From the NCBI GenBank assembly GCA_028871475.1, contig JAGWMZ010000004.1, forward strand, positions 1 to 64,000: a DNA stretch of 64,000 nt. The letters are read 5' to 3'. Both the position numbers and the translations under genes were made by a program. The notes under the pieces were generated by a model, which did no database searches, had not been told where the DNA came from, and saw only the letters and a program-made list of their open reading frames with translations. Within the stretch, counting starts at the first letter, position 1. Each line of letters opens with the position of its first letter. Source of the DNA: Sphingomonadales bacterium. Lineage in GTDB: Bacteria > Pseudomonadota > Alphaproteobacteria > Sphingomonadales > Sphingomonadaceae. Positions 18,325 to 28,627 of this stretch are shown piece by piece.

Positions 18325-19872
18325 TTGGCGACATCCCTGACGCATATCGCGCGGCTGCTCAGCTGGGGCCGCATTCTGGCCCGCCATGGCGCGCTGCGCA
18401 TCATCGAGGATGCGCCCGCCACGCCGGGCCCGGTGCGCCGCCTGTGCCGCATCGCGCGCTTTGGCGCCCGCGTGCCGGCCGTGCCCGATTATGCCGGGGC
18501 CTTCCGCGCCATCGGTCCTGCCGCCATCAAGCTGGGCCAGACGCTGGCCACCCGCCCCGATCTGGTGGGCGACGACGCCGCGCATAATCTGCTGGCCTTG
18601 CAGGACAGCCTGCCCCCGGTGCCTTTCGCTGCCATTCGCGCGGAAATCGAGAATGCCTTTGGCCGCCCGGTGAGCGATCTCTTCGCTGAGATCGAGGAGG
18701 AGCCGGTGGGCGCGGCTTCCATCGCGCAGGTCCATCGCGGGCGGCTGCATGATGGCAGGCCGGTGGCGATCAAGGTGCTGCGCCCGGGCATTCGCGACAA
18801 ATTTGCCCATGACATATCCACCTATGAATGGGCGGCAGCGCATCTGGAGGCGTTGGGCGGCGAGGCAGGGCGTCTGCGCCCGCGCCTCATCATCGCCAAT
18901 TTCCGCCGCTGGACCCTGCGCGAGCTGGACCTGCGCCGCGAGGCGGCCTCCTCGAGCGAGCTGGCCAATGTGATGGCCGGGGTCGAGCATTACCGCGTGC
19001 CCACCATCGACTGGGACCGCACCTGTGGCCGCGTGCTGACGATGGAATGGATCGACGGCATCAAGGTGAGCGACCATGCCGCCCTGCGTGCCGCCGGGCA
19101 TGATCTGCCCGATCTGGCGCGCCGTCTGGTCATCGCCTTTCTGACGCAGGCAATCCATGCTGGCTATTTCCATGCCGACATGCATCAGGGCAATCTTTTC
19201 ATCCAGGCCGATGGCACCATCGCCGCCATCGATTTTGGCATCATGGGCCGCATCAACCGGCAGGCGCGCGTCTGGCTGGGCGAGATTCTCCATGGCCTCA
19301 CCACCGGCAATTACCGCCGCGTGGCGGAAATCCATTTCGAGGCGCAATATGTGCCCTCCTATCACTCGGTGGAAGAGTTCGCGACCGCCCTGCGCGCGGT
19401 GGGCGAGCCGATGCGCGGCAAGCCGGTGAAGGACCTCTCGGTCGGCCAGATGCTCGACGGGCTCTTTGCCATCACGCGCGATTTCGACATGGTGACCCAG
19501 CCGCATCTGCTGCTGCTGCAAAAGACCATGGTGATGGTGGAGGGGCTGGCCACCAGCCTCGACCCTGACATCAACATGTGGAATGTGTCCGGCCCCTTCG
19601 TCTCGGCCTGGATGCGCGACGAGCTGGGCCCCGAGGCCGCCATTGCCGAGCGCGCGCAGGGGGTCATGAAGACGCTGCGCCGCCTGCCCGAGGTGATCGA
19701 CCAGCTCGAAAACATGGTGCCCAAAAAGGGCGCCGCCCCCGAACCGCCCCCGCTGCCCGAGATCACGCTGATGTGGAGCGGTGGTCAACGCAACCTTATC
19801 CGTTTTGCCACATATGTGGTCGCCGCTCTGGCAGGAGGTCTGGCGACGTGGATGGTGACGGCCTGGCACTGA
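18325..19872 (+). CDS. ubiB: Ubiquinone biosynthesis regulatory kinase UbiB
   Basis: GPAAIKLGQTLATRPDLVGDD, EEEPVGAASIAQVHRG, FHADMHQGNLFIQADGTIAAIDFGIMGRI; TTG start. Confidence 0.95.
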   Translation: MATSLTHIARLLSWGRILARHGALRIIEDAPATPGPVRRLCRIARFGARVPAVPDYAGAFRAIGPAAIKLGQTLATRPDLVGDDAAHNLLALQDSLPPVPFAAIRAEIENAFGRPVSDLFAEIEEEPVGAASIAQVHRGRLHDGRPVAIKVLRPGIRDKFAHDISTYEWAAAHLEALGGEAGRLRPRLIIANFRRWTLRELDLRREAASSSELANVMAGVEHYRVPTIDWDRTCGRVLTMEWIDGIKVSDHAALRAAGHDLPDLARRLVIAFLTQAIHAGYFHADMHQGNLFIQADGTIAAIDFGIMGRINRQARVWLGEILHGLTTGNYRRVAEIHFEAQYVPSYHSVEEFATALRAVGEPMRGKPVKDLSVGQMLDGLFAITRDFDMVTQPHLLLLQKTMVMVEGLATSLDPDINMWNVSGPFVSAWMRDELGPEAAIAERAQGVMKTLRRLPEVIDQLENMVPKKGAAPEPPPLPEITLMWSGGQRNLIRFATYVVAALAGGLATWMVTAWH

Positions 19873-19898
19873 CGGCATGGCCCGGGCGGCCCCCGGCG

Positions 19899-21008
19899 AT
19901 GTGGGACCGCTTTGGTCACTGGCCGCGCATCCGCGCATTGGCGGGGCTGGTCGCGCTGGTGCTGATGCTGGCGGCCAGCGCGATCGTGCCGCTGACGGTC
20001 GGCCATGGCGAGGTGGCGCGGCCCGCCGCCATGACCGCGTCAGCCGGGCCGCTCGCCACGCGGGGGCGCGATGCCGATCTGGCGCTGTATGACCGTGTGA
20101 TCGCCCGCCTTCGTCGGGGCGAGCCCTATTACCCCGTCGTCGCGCAGGAACAGCGCCGCGGCCATTATCCCCTGCGTCCCGGTCTTGCCGTGCGCCTGCC
20201 GACGCTGGCGGTGATCGAGGCGGCCATTGGGGGCGGGACGCAGGGCCTTGTGCTGACCATCCTCGCTCTGGCCCTGATGCTGGGCGTGGTGGCCGCATGG
20301 TGGGGGCGGCTGGGGCAGGAGGGGTGCAGCCCGGCGCAGCGGCGGATGGGCACGGCTCTGATGTTTCTGGGCGCCTCGCTGGGGCTCAATCGCTATTTCT
20401 TCGTGCTGCATGAATTGTGGGCGGGCATGCTGCTGGCGTTGGCGCTGGGGTTGCATCGCCCGGGTCAGGGGCGATGGCGTGGGGCATGGCTTGCCGCCGC
20501 GCTGGCATTGGCCATTCGTGAGCATAGCCTGCCTTTTGTGCTGTTGATGATGGTCATGGCGTTCTGGCGCCGGGAGTGGCGCGAGGGGGCGGCCTGGGGC
20601 GCGCTGATCGCGCTGTTCGGCGTGGGCCTCGCATGGCATCTGCACCGTGTCGCCGCAGTCACAATGCCAGGTGACCCGCTGGGGCCGAGCTGGTTTGCCA
20701 TGCGCGGGCTGGCGGGTTGGCTCTCCAATGTGGTGCTGTCCTCAAACCTGCGCTTTCTGCCCCACTGGCTGGCCGGGCCGCTGGTGGTCGCCATGATGCT
20801 GGGCTGGGCGGGATGGCGCAGTGCCTGCGGTGCCACCGCGACGCTGCTCTTTCTCGGCTATGGGCTGCTCTTCATGGTGGCGGGGCGCGATGACAATTTC
20901 TACTGGGGCCTGATGATTGCGCCGGCCATGGTCGTGGGGCTGGCTTTTGCGCCCATGGCGGGCGCTGGCCTGTGGCGGGCTGTCTGGATCGGGGGCAGGG
21001 GGTTTTAG
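19899..21008 (+). CDS. Polytopic membrane protein of unknown function (GT-C-like architecture)
   Basis: MWDRFGHWPRIRALAGLVALVLML...; many hydrophobic segments; DADLALYDRVIARLRRGEPYYPVVAQEQRRGHYPLRP loop. Confidence 0.7.
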   Translation: MWDRFGHWPRIRALAGLVALVLMLAASAIVPLTVGHGEVARPAAMTASAGPLATRGRDADLALYDRVIARLRRGEPYYPVVAQEQRRGHYPLRPGLAVRLPTLAVIEAAIGGGTQGLVLTILALALMLGVVAAWWGRLGQEGCSPAQRRMGTALMFLGASLGLNRYFFVLHELWAGMLLALALGLHRPGQGRWRGAWLAAALALAIREHSLPFVLLMMVMAFWRREWREGAAWGALIALFGVGLAWHLHRVAAVTMPGDPLGPSWFAMRGLAGWLSNVVLSSNLRFLPHWLAGPLVVAMMLGWAGWRSACGATATLLFLGYGLLFMVAGRDDNFYWGLMIAPAMVVGLAFAPMAGAGLWRAVWIGGRGF

Positions 21009-21032
21009 GGAAGATTGGCGGCAAGCGCGGGC

Positions 21033-21140
21033 TTAGAGCGAACTCCGTTCCGATTGCATAGGACGGATCGCTCCAGTTTTTTGTTTTACCGCGTTTTCGC
21101 AAGTCACCAGATGATTCCATCTGGTTCGAAAACGCTCTAA
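21033..21140. repeat. 108-bp MITE-like element with 8-bp terminal inverted repeats
   Basis: Ends TTAGAGCG ... CGCTCTAA; internal hairpin CCAGATG-ATTC-CATCTGG; noncoding. Confidence 0.55.
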
Positions 21141-21189
21141 TGGCCCTCACATCTTCTCTTTTCCTCTTCCCCCCGCTAGAACCGCGCGC

Positions 21190-22377
21190 ATGCACGGCAA
21201 ACGCATTCTCCTCATCATCGGCGGCGGCATCGCGGCCTATAAATCCTGTGAGCTGATCCGGCTGATCCGCCGTGCCGGCGGCGAGGTGACCTGCGTGCTG
21301 ACCGAGGGCGGCAGCCATTTCGTCACCGCCATGACGCTGGCCGCTTTGAGCGAAAACCCCGTTCACACCACGCTGTGGGATTTGAGGAACGAGGTCGAGA
21401 TGGGGCATATCCAGCTCTCGCGTCAGGCCGATCTGGTGGTGGTCTGCCCGGCGACCGCCAATATGCTGGCCAAGATGGCGGCAGGCATCGCCGATGATCT
21501 GGCAACGACGCTGATTCTGGCGACGGACAAGCCGGTGCTGGCGGTGCCAGCGATGAATGTGCGCATGTGGCTGAACGCGGCGACCCAGGCCAATGTGGCG
21601 ACGCTGCGCGGGCGCGCTATCACGGTGATCGACCCTGAAGATGGTGCGATGGCCTGCGGCGAATATGGCCCGGGCCGCCTGCCCGAGCCGCCCCAGGTGC
21701 TTGATGCCATCCGTGCGGCACTGCGTGAGCCGGGACCGCTGACGGGGCGCCATGTGCTGGTGACGGCAGGCCCAACGCATGAGGCGATCGACCCGGTGCG
21801 CTACATCGCCAATCGGTCGAGCGGGTTGCAGGGCTTTGCCATTGCCGAGGCCGCCGCGCAGGCGGGGGCGCGGGTGACACTGGTGGCCGGGCCGGTGACC
21901 CTGCCCACGCCGTTCGGGGTGACTCGGGTGAACGTCGAAAGTGCGCGCGAGATGGCAGCCGCTGTCGATGCCGCGCAGGGTGTTGACGCCGCCGTGATGG
22001 TCGCCGCCGTGGCGGATTGGCATGTGGCGGGCGCGCCTGACCGCAAGATCAAGAAGGATGGCTCCGGCCAGCCACCGGCGTTGGTGCTGGTGGAGAACCC
22101 CGATATTCTGGCCACTTTATGCGCCTCGCCCCGCCGGCCCCGGCTGGTGGTGGGCTTTGCCGCTGAAACCCATGATGTGATCGCCCATGCCAAGGCCAAG
22201 TTGGCCCGCAAGGGCGCCGACTGGATCGTGGCCAATGATGTTTCTGGCGATGTGATGGGGGGCAGCCGCAATGCCGTCCATATCGTGTCCGCAGGTGGGG
22301 TGGAAAACATCCCAGAAGCGCCCAAACACGCCATTGCCGCTGCCCTTATCGAAAGGATTGCCCGTGCACTCGACTGA
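21190..22377 (+). CDS. coaBC: Bifunctional phosphopantothenoylcysteine decarboxylase/phosphopantothenate-cysteine ligase
   Basis: [70 protein letters not shown]. Confidence 0.96.
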   Translation: MHGKRILLIIGGGIAAYKSCELIRLIRRAGGEVTCVLTEGGSHFVTAMTLAALSENPVHTTLWDLRNEVEMGHIQLSRQADLVVVCPATANMLAKMAAGIADDLATTLILATDKPVLAVPAMNVRMWLNAATQANVATLRGRAITVIDPEDGAMACGEYGPGRLPEPPQVLDAIRAALREPGPLTGRHVLVTAGPTHEAIDPVRYIANRSSGLQGFAIAEAAAQAGARVTLVAGPVTLPTPFGVTRVNVESAREMAAAVDAAQGVDAAVMVAAVADWHVAGAPDRKIKKDGSGQPPALVLVENPDILATLCASPRRPRLVVGFAAETHDVIAHAKAKLARKGADWIVANDVSGDVMGGSRNAVHIVSAGGVENIPEAPKHAIAAALIERIARALD

Positions 22378-22834
22378 CCCCGTTCCCCTGCGTGTGATGC
22401 GCCTGCCCCATGGTGAGGGGCTGCCGTTGCCCGCCTATGCCACCAGCGGGGCGGCGGGCATGGATGTGGTCTCGGCGGAGGATGTGACCATCGCGCCGGG
22501 CGCCCGCTATGCGGTGGCCACCGGGCTGGCGGTGGCCATTCCCCATGGGTTCGAAATTCAGGTCCGCCCGCGCTCGGGCCTTGCGCTCAAGCACGGGATT
22601 ACCGTGCCCAACGCGCCGGGCACCATCGATTCGGACTATCGCGGGGAGGTGAAGGCGATCCTCATCAACCATGGCACCGAGCCCTTCGAGATTCGGCGTG
22701 GTGACCGGGTGGCTCAGCTTGTTGTGGCGCCGGTGGTGTTGGGAAGCTGGATGGAAGTCGCCGAACTGAACGCCACCGCGCGGGGCGAGGGTGGTTTCGG
22801 GTCGACTGGTGGCGTGGTTTCGCTGGGGAATTAA
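22364..22834 (+). CDS. dut: Deoxyuridine 5'-triphosphate nucleotidohydrolase
   Basis: [70 protein letters not shown] start inside the coaBC 3' end. Confidence 0.95.
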   Translation: MHSTDPVPLRVMRLPHGEGLPLPAYATSGAAGMDVVSAEDVTIAPGARYAVATGLAVAIPHGFEIQVRPRSGLALKHGITVPNAPGTIDSDYRGEVKAILINHGTEPFEIRRGDRVAQLVVAPVVLGSWMEVAELNATARGEGGFGSTGGVVSLGN

Positions 22835-22840
22835 GACAAA

Positions 22841-23060
22841 GGGGAAGGTGCGAGGGCCATCGCCCTCGCGCTCCCTTTATTTCGGTGAGGGCGGCGGCGC
22901 CCGATCGTTGCGCCTGCATCGCCGCGCCGCAGGCAGAAGCCCATGACGCAGTGCTATCGTTTCCCTGCCTGCGGCGCGGCGATGCTGGCACTTTGGTGTG
23001 GCCCAGCACGACCTGGCCAAACTAACGGGAGCGCGAGGGCGATGGCCCTCGCATCTTCCT
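22841..23060. repeat. Composite palindromic intergenic repeat, copy 9 (full)
   Basis: A' 22850-22869; B'/B; A 23033-23052. Confidence 0.92.
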
Positions 23061-23070
23061 CTCCATTTTC

Positions 23071-24090
23071 TTACCCGCGAACCAAACCCAAGGCATCATA
23101 AGTAGCGGCCAAAGTTGGCGCCGCCGCCGCGCGCGCTTTTTCGGCGCCCTTGTGCAGGATGGCGTCCAAAGCGCTGCGATCCTGCTTCAGCTCAACAAAC
23201 CGGGCGTTGATCGGCGCCAGCTTCTCGACAAGCAGTTCACCCAACGCAGGCTTGAAGGCGCCAAAGCCCTTACCGCCGAAATCGCCCAGCACAGCGTCGA
23301 CCGTGGTGCCGGCCATGGCGGCATAGATGCCCACCAGATTGCGCGCCTCGGCGCGGTCGGCCAGGCCGGCGGCTTCGGAGGGCAGGGGCTCAGGGTCGGT
23401 CTTGGCCTTTTTCACCTTGTTCATGATGGTGTCGGCATCATCGACGAGGTTGATGCGGCTCATGTCCGACGGGTCCGACTTCGACATTTTGGAGCCGCCG
23501 TCGCGCAGGCTCATGATGCGCGCGGCGGCGGGCGGAATGATCGGATCGGGCAGGGTGAAGAGCGGCTTGTCCTCGGCGCAGAAGTCGTTGTTGAACTTCT
23601 GCGCAATGTCGCGGGCCAGTTCCAGATGCTGCTTCTGGTCCTCGCCCACGGGCACATGGGTGGCTTGATAGAGCAGCACGTCGGCGGCCTGCAGCACCGG
23701 ATAGGTGAAGAGCGCGACCGAGACCGAATCGCGGTTCTTGCCCGCCTTGTCCTTGAACTGGGTCATGCGGCTGAGCCAGCCCATGCGCGCCGTGCCGTTG
23801 AGCAGCCATTGCAGCTCGGCATGGGCGGGCACCTGCGTCTGGTTGAACAGGGTGGAGCGATCAGGGTCCACGCCGCAGGCGACCAGAGCCGCCACCATCT
23901 CGCGCGTGCCGGCCGACAGGGTGGCCGGGTCATGCGGCATGGAAATGGCGTGGAGGTCGGCCAGGAAATAGAAGCATTCGCCGCCATTGGCTGCGGCATC
24001 GTCCTGCATCGCCACCCAGTTGCGGATCGCCCCCAGATAGTTGCCGAGGTGGAGATTGCCCGTGGGCTGGATGCCGGAAACGATACGCAT
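23071..24090 (-). CDS. trpS: Tryptophanyl-tRNA synthetase
   Basis: [59 protein letters not shown]. Confidence 0.97.
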   Translation of the reverse strand: MRIVSGIQPTGNLHLGNYLGAIRNWVAMQDDAAANGGECFYFLADLHAISMPHDPATLSAGTREMVAALVACGVDPDRSTLFNQTQVPAHAELQWLLNGTARMGWLSRMTQFKDKAGKNRDSVSVALFTYPVLQAADVLLYQATHVPVGEDQKQHLELARDIAQKFNNDFCAEDKPLFTLPDPIIPPAAARIMSLRDGGSKMSKSDPSDMSRINLVDDADTIMNKVKKAKTDPEPLPSEAAGLADRAEARNLVGIYAAMAGTTVDAVLGDFGGKGFGAFKPALGELLVEKLAPINARFVELKQDRSALDAILHKGAEKARAAAAPTLAATYDALGLVRG

Positions 24091-24111
24091 GATGCTCACT
24101 CTTCGTTGAAA

Positions 24112-25677
24112 TTACGCGCGGCGCCGTTTGAGCAGCGCCAGATCGGCGCGGGTAAAGGCGCCCAGCGCGATCGTGGCGACGCCATAGACGCAAACCCCCG
24201 CGCCGACCAGAGCGCCCATGGCGGCGACCCGCACATACCAGAAACCGTGCGTATAGGGCATCAGATGGTCCTCACCGGCCAGCAGCAGCCCTCCCATGAC
24301 CAGCGAGGCCAGCGTGAGGCGCCACCAGCGGCGCTTGAGCCGGGCATCCATGGCGAAATGCCCGCGTTTCACCAGCGTGGTGTAGAGCAGCACGACGTTG
24401 AGCGTGGAGGACAGCGCGGTGGCCAGCGGCGGGCCCATATGCTTGAGCGGCAGGATCAGTGCGAGGTTCAGCACCAGATTGGCGGCGATGGAGATCATCG
24501 CAAAGCGCACCGGCGTTTTCGTGTCATGCCGCGCGTAAAAACCAGGGGTGAGCACCTTCACCAGAATATAGCTGGGCACGCCGACCGAATAACACGCCAG
24601 CGCCTGCGCCGTGAAATGGGTGGCGAGCGGGCCATAGCGGCCATAGCCGAAGAGCGTTGCGGCTATCGGTTCGCCGCAGAAGACCAGCCCCATGGCGGCG
24701 GGCAGGGTGAGGAACAGGGCGATTTCCAGCCCACGGTTCTGCGTGTCCATGGCGCCCGCCTCATCGCCGGACGAGAGCTGGCGGCTGATGGTGGGCAGCA
24801 GCACCGTGCCCAGCGCAATGCCGATGAGGCCGAGCGGCAATTGGCTCAGGCGGTCGGCCATGTAGATATAGGTGACGCTGCCATGGTCGAGCAGGCTGGC
24901 TGCCAGCATGGTCGAGATGACGAGGTTGAACTGTTGGGCCCCGGCCCCGGCGGCGGCGGGCCAGATCAGCTTGAGAAGCTGCTTGACGTCCACCGTCAGG
25001 CGCGGCCAGCGCGGGCGCAGCGACACGCCATTGCGCCATGCCGCATGGCCCACCCAGGCCAGTTGCAGCGCGCCCGCGATGGTGACGGCCAGTGCCTGGT
25101 TGCGCGCCGTGACCATCGGGTTTTGCGAATGGAAGAACAGCAGCGCGACAATCAGCGTCAGATTGAGCAGGATGGGGGCCGCCGCATTGACCCAGAACTT
25201 GTGCATGGAATTGAGGATGCCGCCCAGCAGGCTGACCAGCGAGATCAGCATGAGATAGGGGATCGTCAGGCGAGAGAGGGTGACGGCAAAGGCGAACTGG
25301 TCATGCGAAACGCCGTTGAACCCGCCCGAGAGGGCCTGCGTCACCGGCCATGCCAGTGCTTCGAGCACCAGCGTCATGATGACCAGCACGGGCAGCAGCA
25401 CGCTGAAGGCAGCTTCGGCAAAATCCAGCCCGGCCGACAGGCCGCGCCCTTCCGGGTCGGCCACCTTCTGGTTGAACATGGGGATGAAGGCGCTGGCAAA
25501 GGCCCCTTCGGCAAACAGCGCGCGGAACATGTTGGGCAGGCGAAACGCCACCAGAAAGGCGTCGGAGGCAAAGCCCGCGCCCACCACCCGCGCAAAGAGC
25601 GAATCACGCATCAGCCCCAGCACGCGGCTGGCCAGCGTCAGGCCGCCGATCGTGCCTGTCGCTTTCAGCAAATTCAT
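24112..25677 (-). CDS. murJ: Lipid II flippase MurJ
   Basis: MNLLKATGTIGGLTLASRVLGLMRDSLFARVVGAGFASDAFLVAFRLPNMFRALFAEGAFASAFIPMF. Confidence 0.97.
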   Translation of the reverse strand: MNLLKATGTIGGLTLASRVLGLMRDSLFARVVGAGFASDAFLVAFRLPNMFRALFAEGAFASAFIPMFNQKVADPEGRGLSAGLDFAEAAFSVLLPVLVIMTLVLEALAWPVTQALSGGFNGVSHDQFAFAVTLSRLTIPYLMLISLVSLLGGILNSMHKFWVNAAAPILLNLTLIVALLFFHSQNPMVTARNQALAVTIAGALQLAWVGHAAWRNGVSLRPRWPRLTVDVKQLLKLIWPAAAGAGAQQFNLVISTMLAASLLDHGSVTYIYMADRLSQLPLGLIGIALGTVLLPTISRQLSSGDEAGAMDTQNRGLEIALFLTLPAAMGLVFCGEPIAATLFGYGRYGPLATHFTAQALACYSVGVPSYILVKVLTPGFYARHDTKTPVRFAMISIAANLVLNLALILPLKHMGPPLATALSSTLNVVLLYTTLVKRGHFAMDARLKRRWWRLTLASLVMGGLLLAGEDHLMPYTHGFWYVRVAAMGALVGAGVCVYGVATIALGAFTRADLALLKRRRA

Positions 25678-25744
25678 CGCAAGCGTCCCTCAGCGCCGGG
25701 GGCGGGGTAACAGGGCCGGGGCGTGGCTGCCCCGGCCCGAGGCA

Positions 25745-26260
25745 TCAGGCGTGGCCGGCAGGCTCGGCCGTGGCGATGTCGGGCTCGCCATTCTGTTCGG
25801 CATGCTGTTGTAATTGCTGGAAATAAAGCGCGCCGAAGTCGACAGGTTCCAGCAGCAGCGGCGCAAAGCCGGCATCGCGCACGGCATCGGCCAGCACGCG
25901 GCGGGCGAAGGGGAACATCAGGCGCGGGGCCTCGGCAAAGACGAAGGCATGCATTTGCGCCTCGTCCAGCCCGCGCATGCCGATCAGGGCGGCGAAGGTC
26001 AGGTCGACGATATAGGCGGTGCCGGTTTCATGCTTGGCTGTCAGCGTGATCTTGAGTTCGGCCTCATGCACCTCGGGCTGGATGATGCGCGCGGCGATGT
26101 TGAACTGGATGTCCATCTGGGGTTGATCGGTCCACTGGAATGCTTCGGGCGCATTCGGGTTCTCGACCGACAAATCCTTGACATACTGCGAAATAACGCC
26201 AGCCGAGGGCTGGGTGTCTTCGAGCTTCAGGCTGGAGGTGACGGTGCCATCATCGGCCAT
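25745..26260 (-). CDS. secB: Protein-export chaperone SecB
   Basis: SQYVKDLSVENPNAPEAFQW, AYIVDLTFAALIGMRGLDEAQMHAFVFAEAPRLMFPFARRVLADAVRDAGF. Confidence 0.96.
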   Translation of the reverse strand: MADDGTVTSSLKLEDTQPSAGVISQYVKDLSVENPNAPEAFQWTDQPQMDIQFNIAARIIQPEVHEAELKITLTAKHETGTAYIVDLTFAALIGMRGLDEAQMHAFVFAEAPRLMFPFARRVLADAVRDAGFAPLLLEPVDFGALYFQQLQQHAEQNGEPDIATAEPAGHA

Positions 26261-26602
26261 GGGACTTCACGCTTTCTGTTTCTGGGCCCGGCGCAAGCCT
26301 GTTGCGCGGGGCAGGTCGAACGGTCTGATGACCGGGCTTGGGCCGATCCTCTTGGGCAGAGCGCCTAGCATCTGGCCGGACGCCCCGCAACCGGCTGGCC
26401 CGGCCAGCGGTCAGATGGGGGCGGGCCGCCGCAAAAACAGCCCCCTCCCGCTCTCCCCGCGATCTGGGCCCCTCATTTGCCACGGCATGACGAAAAAAAT
26501 ACCCCGAAAGTCTCATGCATGCGTTGTTCATTTGTGTTCGCTACCTATCTGTAGCATGATCATTCACCGGTTCCGGCCCGATTATGGCATGCCGGGCCCG
26601 CT

Positions 26603-27355
26603 GTGCTAAATTGGACAAAGCTTGTGACCGTCGAAATCGTCATCCTGGCCATTCTGGCGGCCGCTCTGGGGCTCAAGCTCTATTCCGTGCTCGGCCGCCG
26701 TGCCGAGCATGGTGACGAACAGCCCCAGCGTGAGCCGATGCAGGGCCGTTTCGATGCCCAGAGCCCCACCTCGCAGGGCAGCGGGCAGGCCAATGCCAAC
26801 CAGTCGGGTCAGGGCCAGTCGAACCCGCCGCGGCTGGGTGAGCGCCGGGATGAGCCTGCCGCCGCAGGCGCCGTACGCACGCGCGAACCGCTCTCGGTGC
26901 TGCCCACGGTGGAGCGCGGCCTGCGCGAGATCATCGCGGTTGACCGCCGTTTCGATCCTCATGCCTTTCTGGAAGGCGCGCGCGGAGCCTATGGCATCGT
27001 GCTCTCGGCCTTCTGGCGCGGTGACAAGGACGAGATCGCCAAGCTGTGTGATGCCGAGGTTTCGGCCGGTTTCGCCGCCGCCATCGACGCCCGCCTCGCC
27101 GCCGGTGAGGTGATCGACAACCGTCTGGTCCGCCTCAACGAGGTGGTGATCACCGGCGCGGAGTATGAGGCACCCTTCGCGCGGATCACCGTGCGTTTTG
27201 TGGCCGATATTGCCGCCATCACCCGCGATGCGCAGGGCCATGTCGTGGCCGGTTCGCTGCATGACGCGATCGAGGCGCGCGATGTGTGGACCTTCCGCCG
27301 CAACATCAATTCCGCCGATCCTGACTGGCTGCTCGACGAAACCGACGAAGCGTAA
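26603..27355 (+). CDS. Tim44/TimA domain-containing protein
   Basis: N-terminal TM, low-complexity linker, then FDPHAFLEGARGAYGIVLSAFWRGDKDEIAKLCD; typical position between secB and mltA; GTG start. Confidence 0.87.
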   Translation: MLNWTKLVTVEIVILAILAAALGLKLYSVLGRRAEHGDEQPQREPMQGRFDAQSPTSQGSGQANANQSGQGQSNPPRLGERRDEPAAAGAVRTREPLSVLPTVERGLREIIAVDRRFDPHAFLEGARGAYGIVLSAFWRGDKDEIAKLCDAEVSAGFAAAIDARLAAGEVIDNRLVRLNEVVITGAEYEAPFARITVRFVADIAAITRDAQGHVVAGSLHDAIEARDVWTFRRNINSADPDWLLDETDEA

Positions 27356-27370
27356 GCGGAGCCGATTTCC

Positions 27371-28627
27371 ATGATGGCAAGGCTGGGTTCGCAGGGCATG
27401 CGCGTGGCGTTTGCCCTGCTGGCGGCAACGGCGCTGGCGGCGTGCGGACGTATCATCCCTGAAGGACGCGGGCCCCAGGCGCTGCCACCAGCGCCGGTGC
27501 AGACCGCGCCGGTTGCTCCGCCCGCGCCGCCGCCACCCGCCAATGCGCTGGTCGCCGGTGTTCATGCCGGGCCATCGCTGTCCAGCCTTGGGCTGACCTC
27601 GGCGACGGCGGCGCCGGCCTTGCAGGCTTTCCGCCTGTCCTGCCCCAAATTGCTGACGCGCAACGATGCCAGCGGGCTGACGGTGCGGGACGACTGGCAG
27701 GGCGCCTGCACTGCGGCCAATGACTGGCCCGTCGAGGATGCGGCCAATTTCTTCGCCAATTATTTCGGCACGGTCACGGTGGGCAGCGGCGCTGCCTTTG
27801 TCACTGGCTATTATGAGCCTGAAATCGCGGGCAGCCGCACCCATATCCCCGGCTATGACGTGCCGATCTACGGCATGCCCGCCGATCTGGTCCATGCCCG
27901 CCCCGGTGACGCGCCGGTCAAGTCCAACGGCCAGACGCCCTTTGGCCGCTATGACGAGAATGGGCAGTTCGTGCCCTATTATGAACGCGCCCAGATCGAG
28001 GATGGCCAGCTCGGCGGTCAGAACCTCGAAATCGCCTGGGCGGCCGATCCGGTCGAGTTCTTCTTCCTGCAGGTGCAGGGCTCGGGCCGTTTGCGCGCGC
28101 CCGATGGCACGGTGATGCGCATTGGCTATGCCGGCGACAACGGGCAGAATTACACCAACATCGGCGCGCTGATGCGCCAGCAAGGGCTGATCGGCACCGG
28201 GCCCGGCCAATATCCGGGCTCGATGCAGGGCATCATCGCCTATATCCGCGACCATCCCGAGGAAGGCCGCGCGCTGATGCGGCAGAACAAGAGCTGGGTC
28301 TTCTTCCGCGAACTGACCGGCGCCGGGCCGATCGGCGCGATGGGCGTGGCGGTGAAGCCCCATGTCAGCGTGGCGGCCGATCCGCTGTTCGTGCCGCTGG
28401 GCGCGCCGGTGTTCCTGTCGATGGACCCCGCGCTGGCGGGAGCGACTCAGGCCAATGGGTTGTGGATCGCGCAGGATACGGGCGGGGCCATCAAGGGAGC
28501 GAATCGCTTCGACAGTTTCTGGGGTGCGGGCGATGACGCGCGCCGCATCGCGGGTGGCCTGTCGGGCCATGGCACCGCAACCCTGCTGTTGCCGCGCGGC
28601 AGTCTGGCGCGGCTGGGCCTGCGATGA
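27371..28627 (+). CDS. mltA: Membrane-bound lytic murein transglycosylase A
   Basis: FFANYFGTVTVGSGAAFVTGYYEPEIAGSRTH, VEFFFLQVQGSGRLRAPDGTVMRIGYAGDNGQNYTNIG, WIAQDTGGAIKGANRFDSFWGAGDDA. Confidence 0.95.
   Translation: MMARLGSQGMRVAFALLAATALAACGRIIPEGRGPQALPPAPVQTAPVAPPAPPPPANALVAGVHAGPSLSSLGLTSATAAPALQAFRLSCPKLLTRNDASGLTVRDDWQGACTAANDWPVEDAANFFANYFGTVTVGSGAAFVTGYYEPEIAGSRTHIPGYDVPIYGMPADLVHARPGDAPVKSNGQTPFGRYDENGQFVPYYERAQIEDGQLGGQNLEIAWAADPVEFFFLQVQGSGRLRAPDGTVMRIGYAGDNGQNYTNIGALMRQQGLIGTGPGQYPGSMQGIIAYIRDHPEEGRALMRQNKSWVFFRELTGAGPIGAMGVAVKPHVSVAADPLFVPLGAPVFLSMDPALAGATQANGLWIAQDTGGAIKGANRFDSFWGAGDDARRIAGGLSGHGTATLLLPRGSLARLGLR

Noticed and set aside
23152-25710. 852-aa plus-strand ORF over trpS and murJ
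   Set aside because: Same shadow-ORF artefact; both minus-strand genes are clear.
25700-25742. GC-rich hairpin GGGCCGGGGC-GTGGCT-GCCCCGGCCC between secB and murJ as a terminator
   Set aside because: Strong stem but no T-run on either strand; left uncalled.
26606-28570. 654-aa minus-strand ORF over Tim44-domain gene and mltA
   Set aside because: Antisense artefact of GC-rich codon usage.
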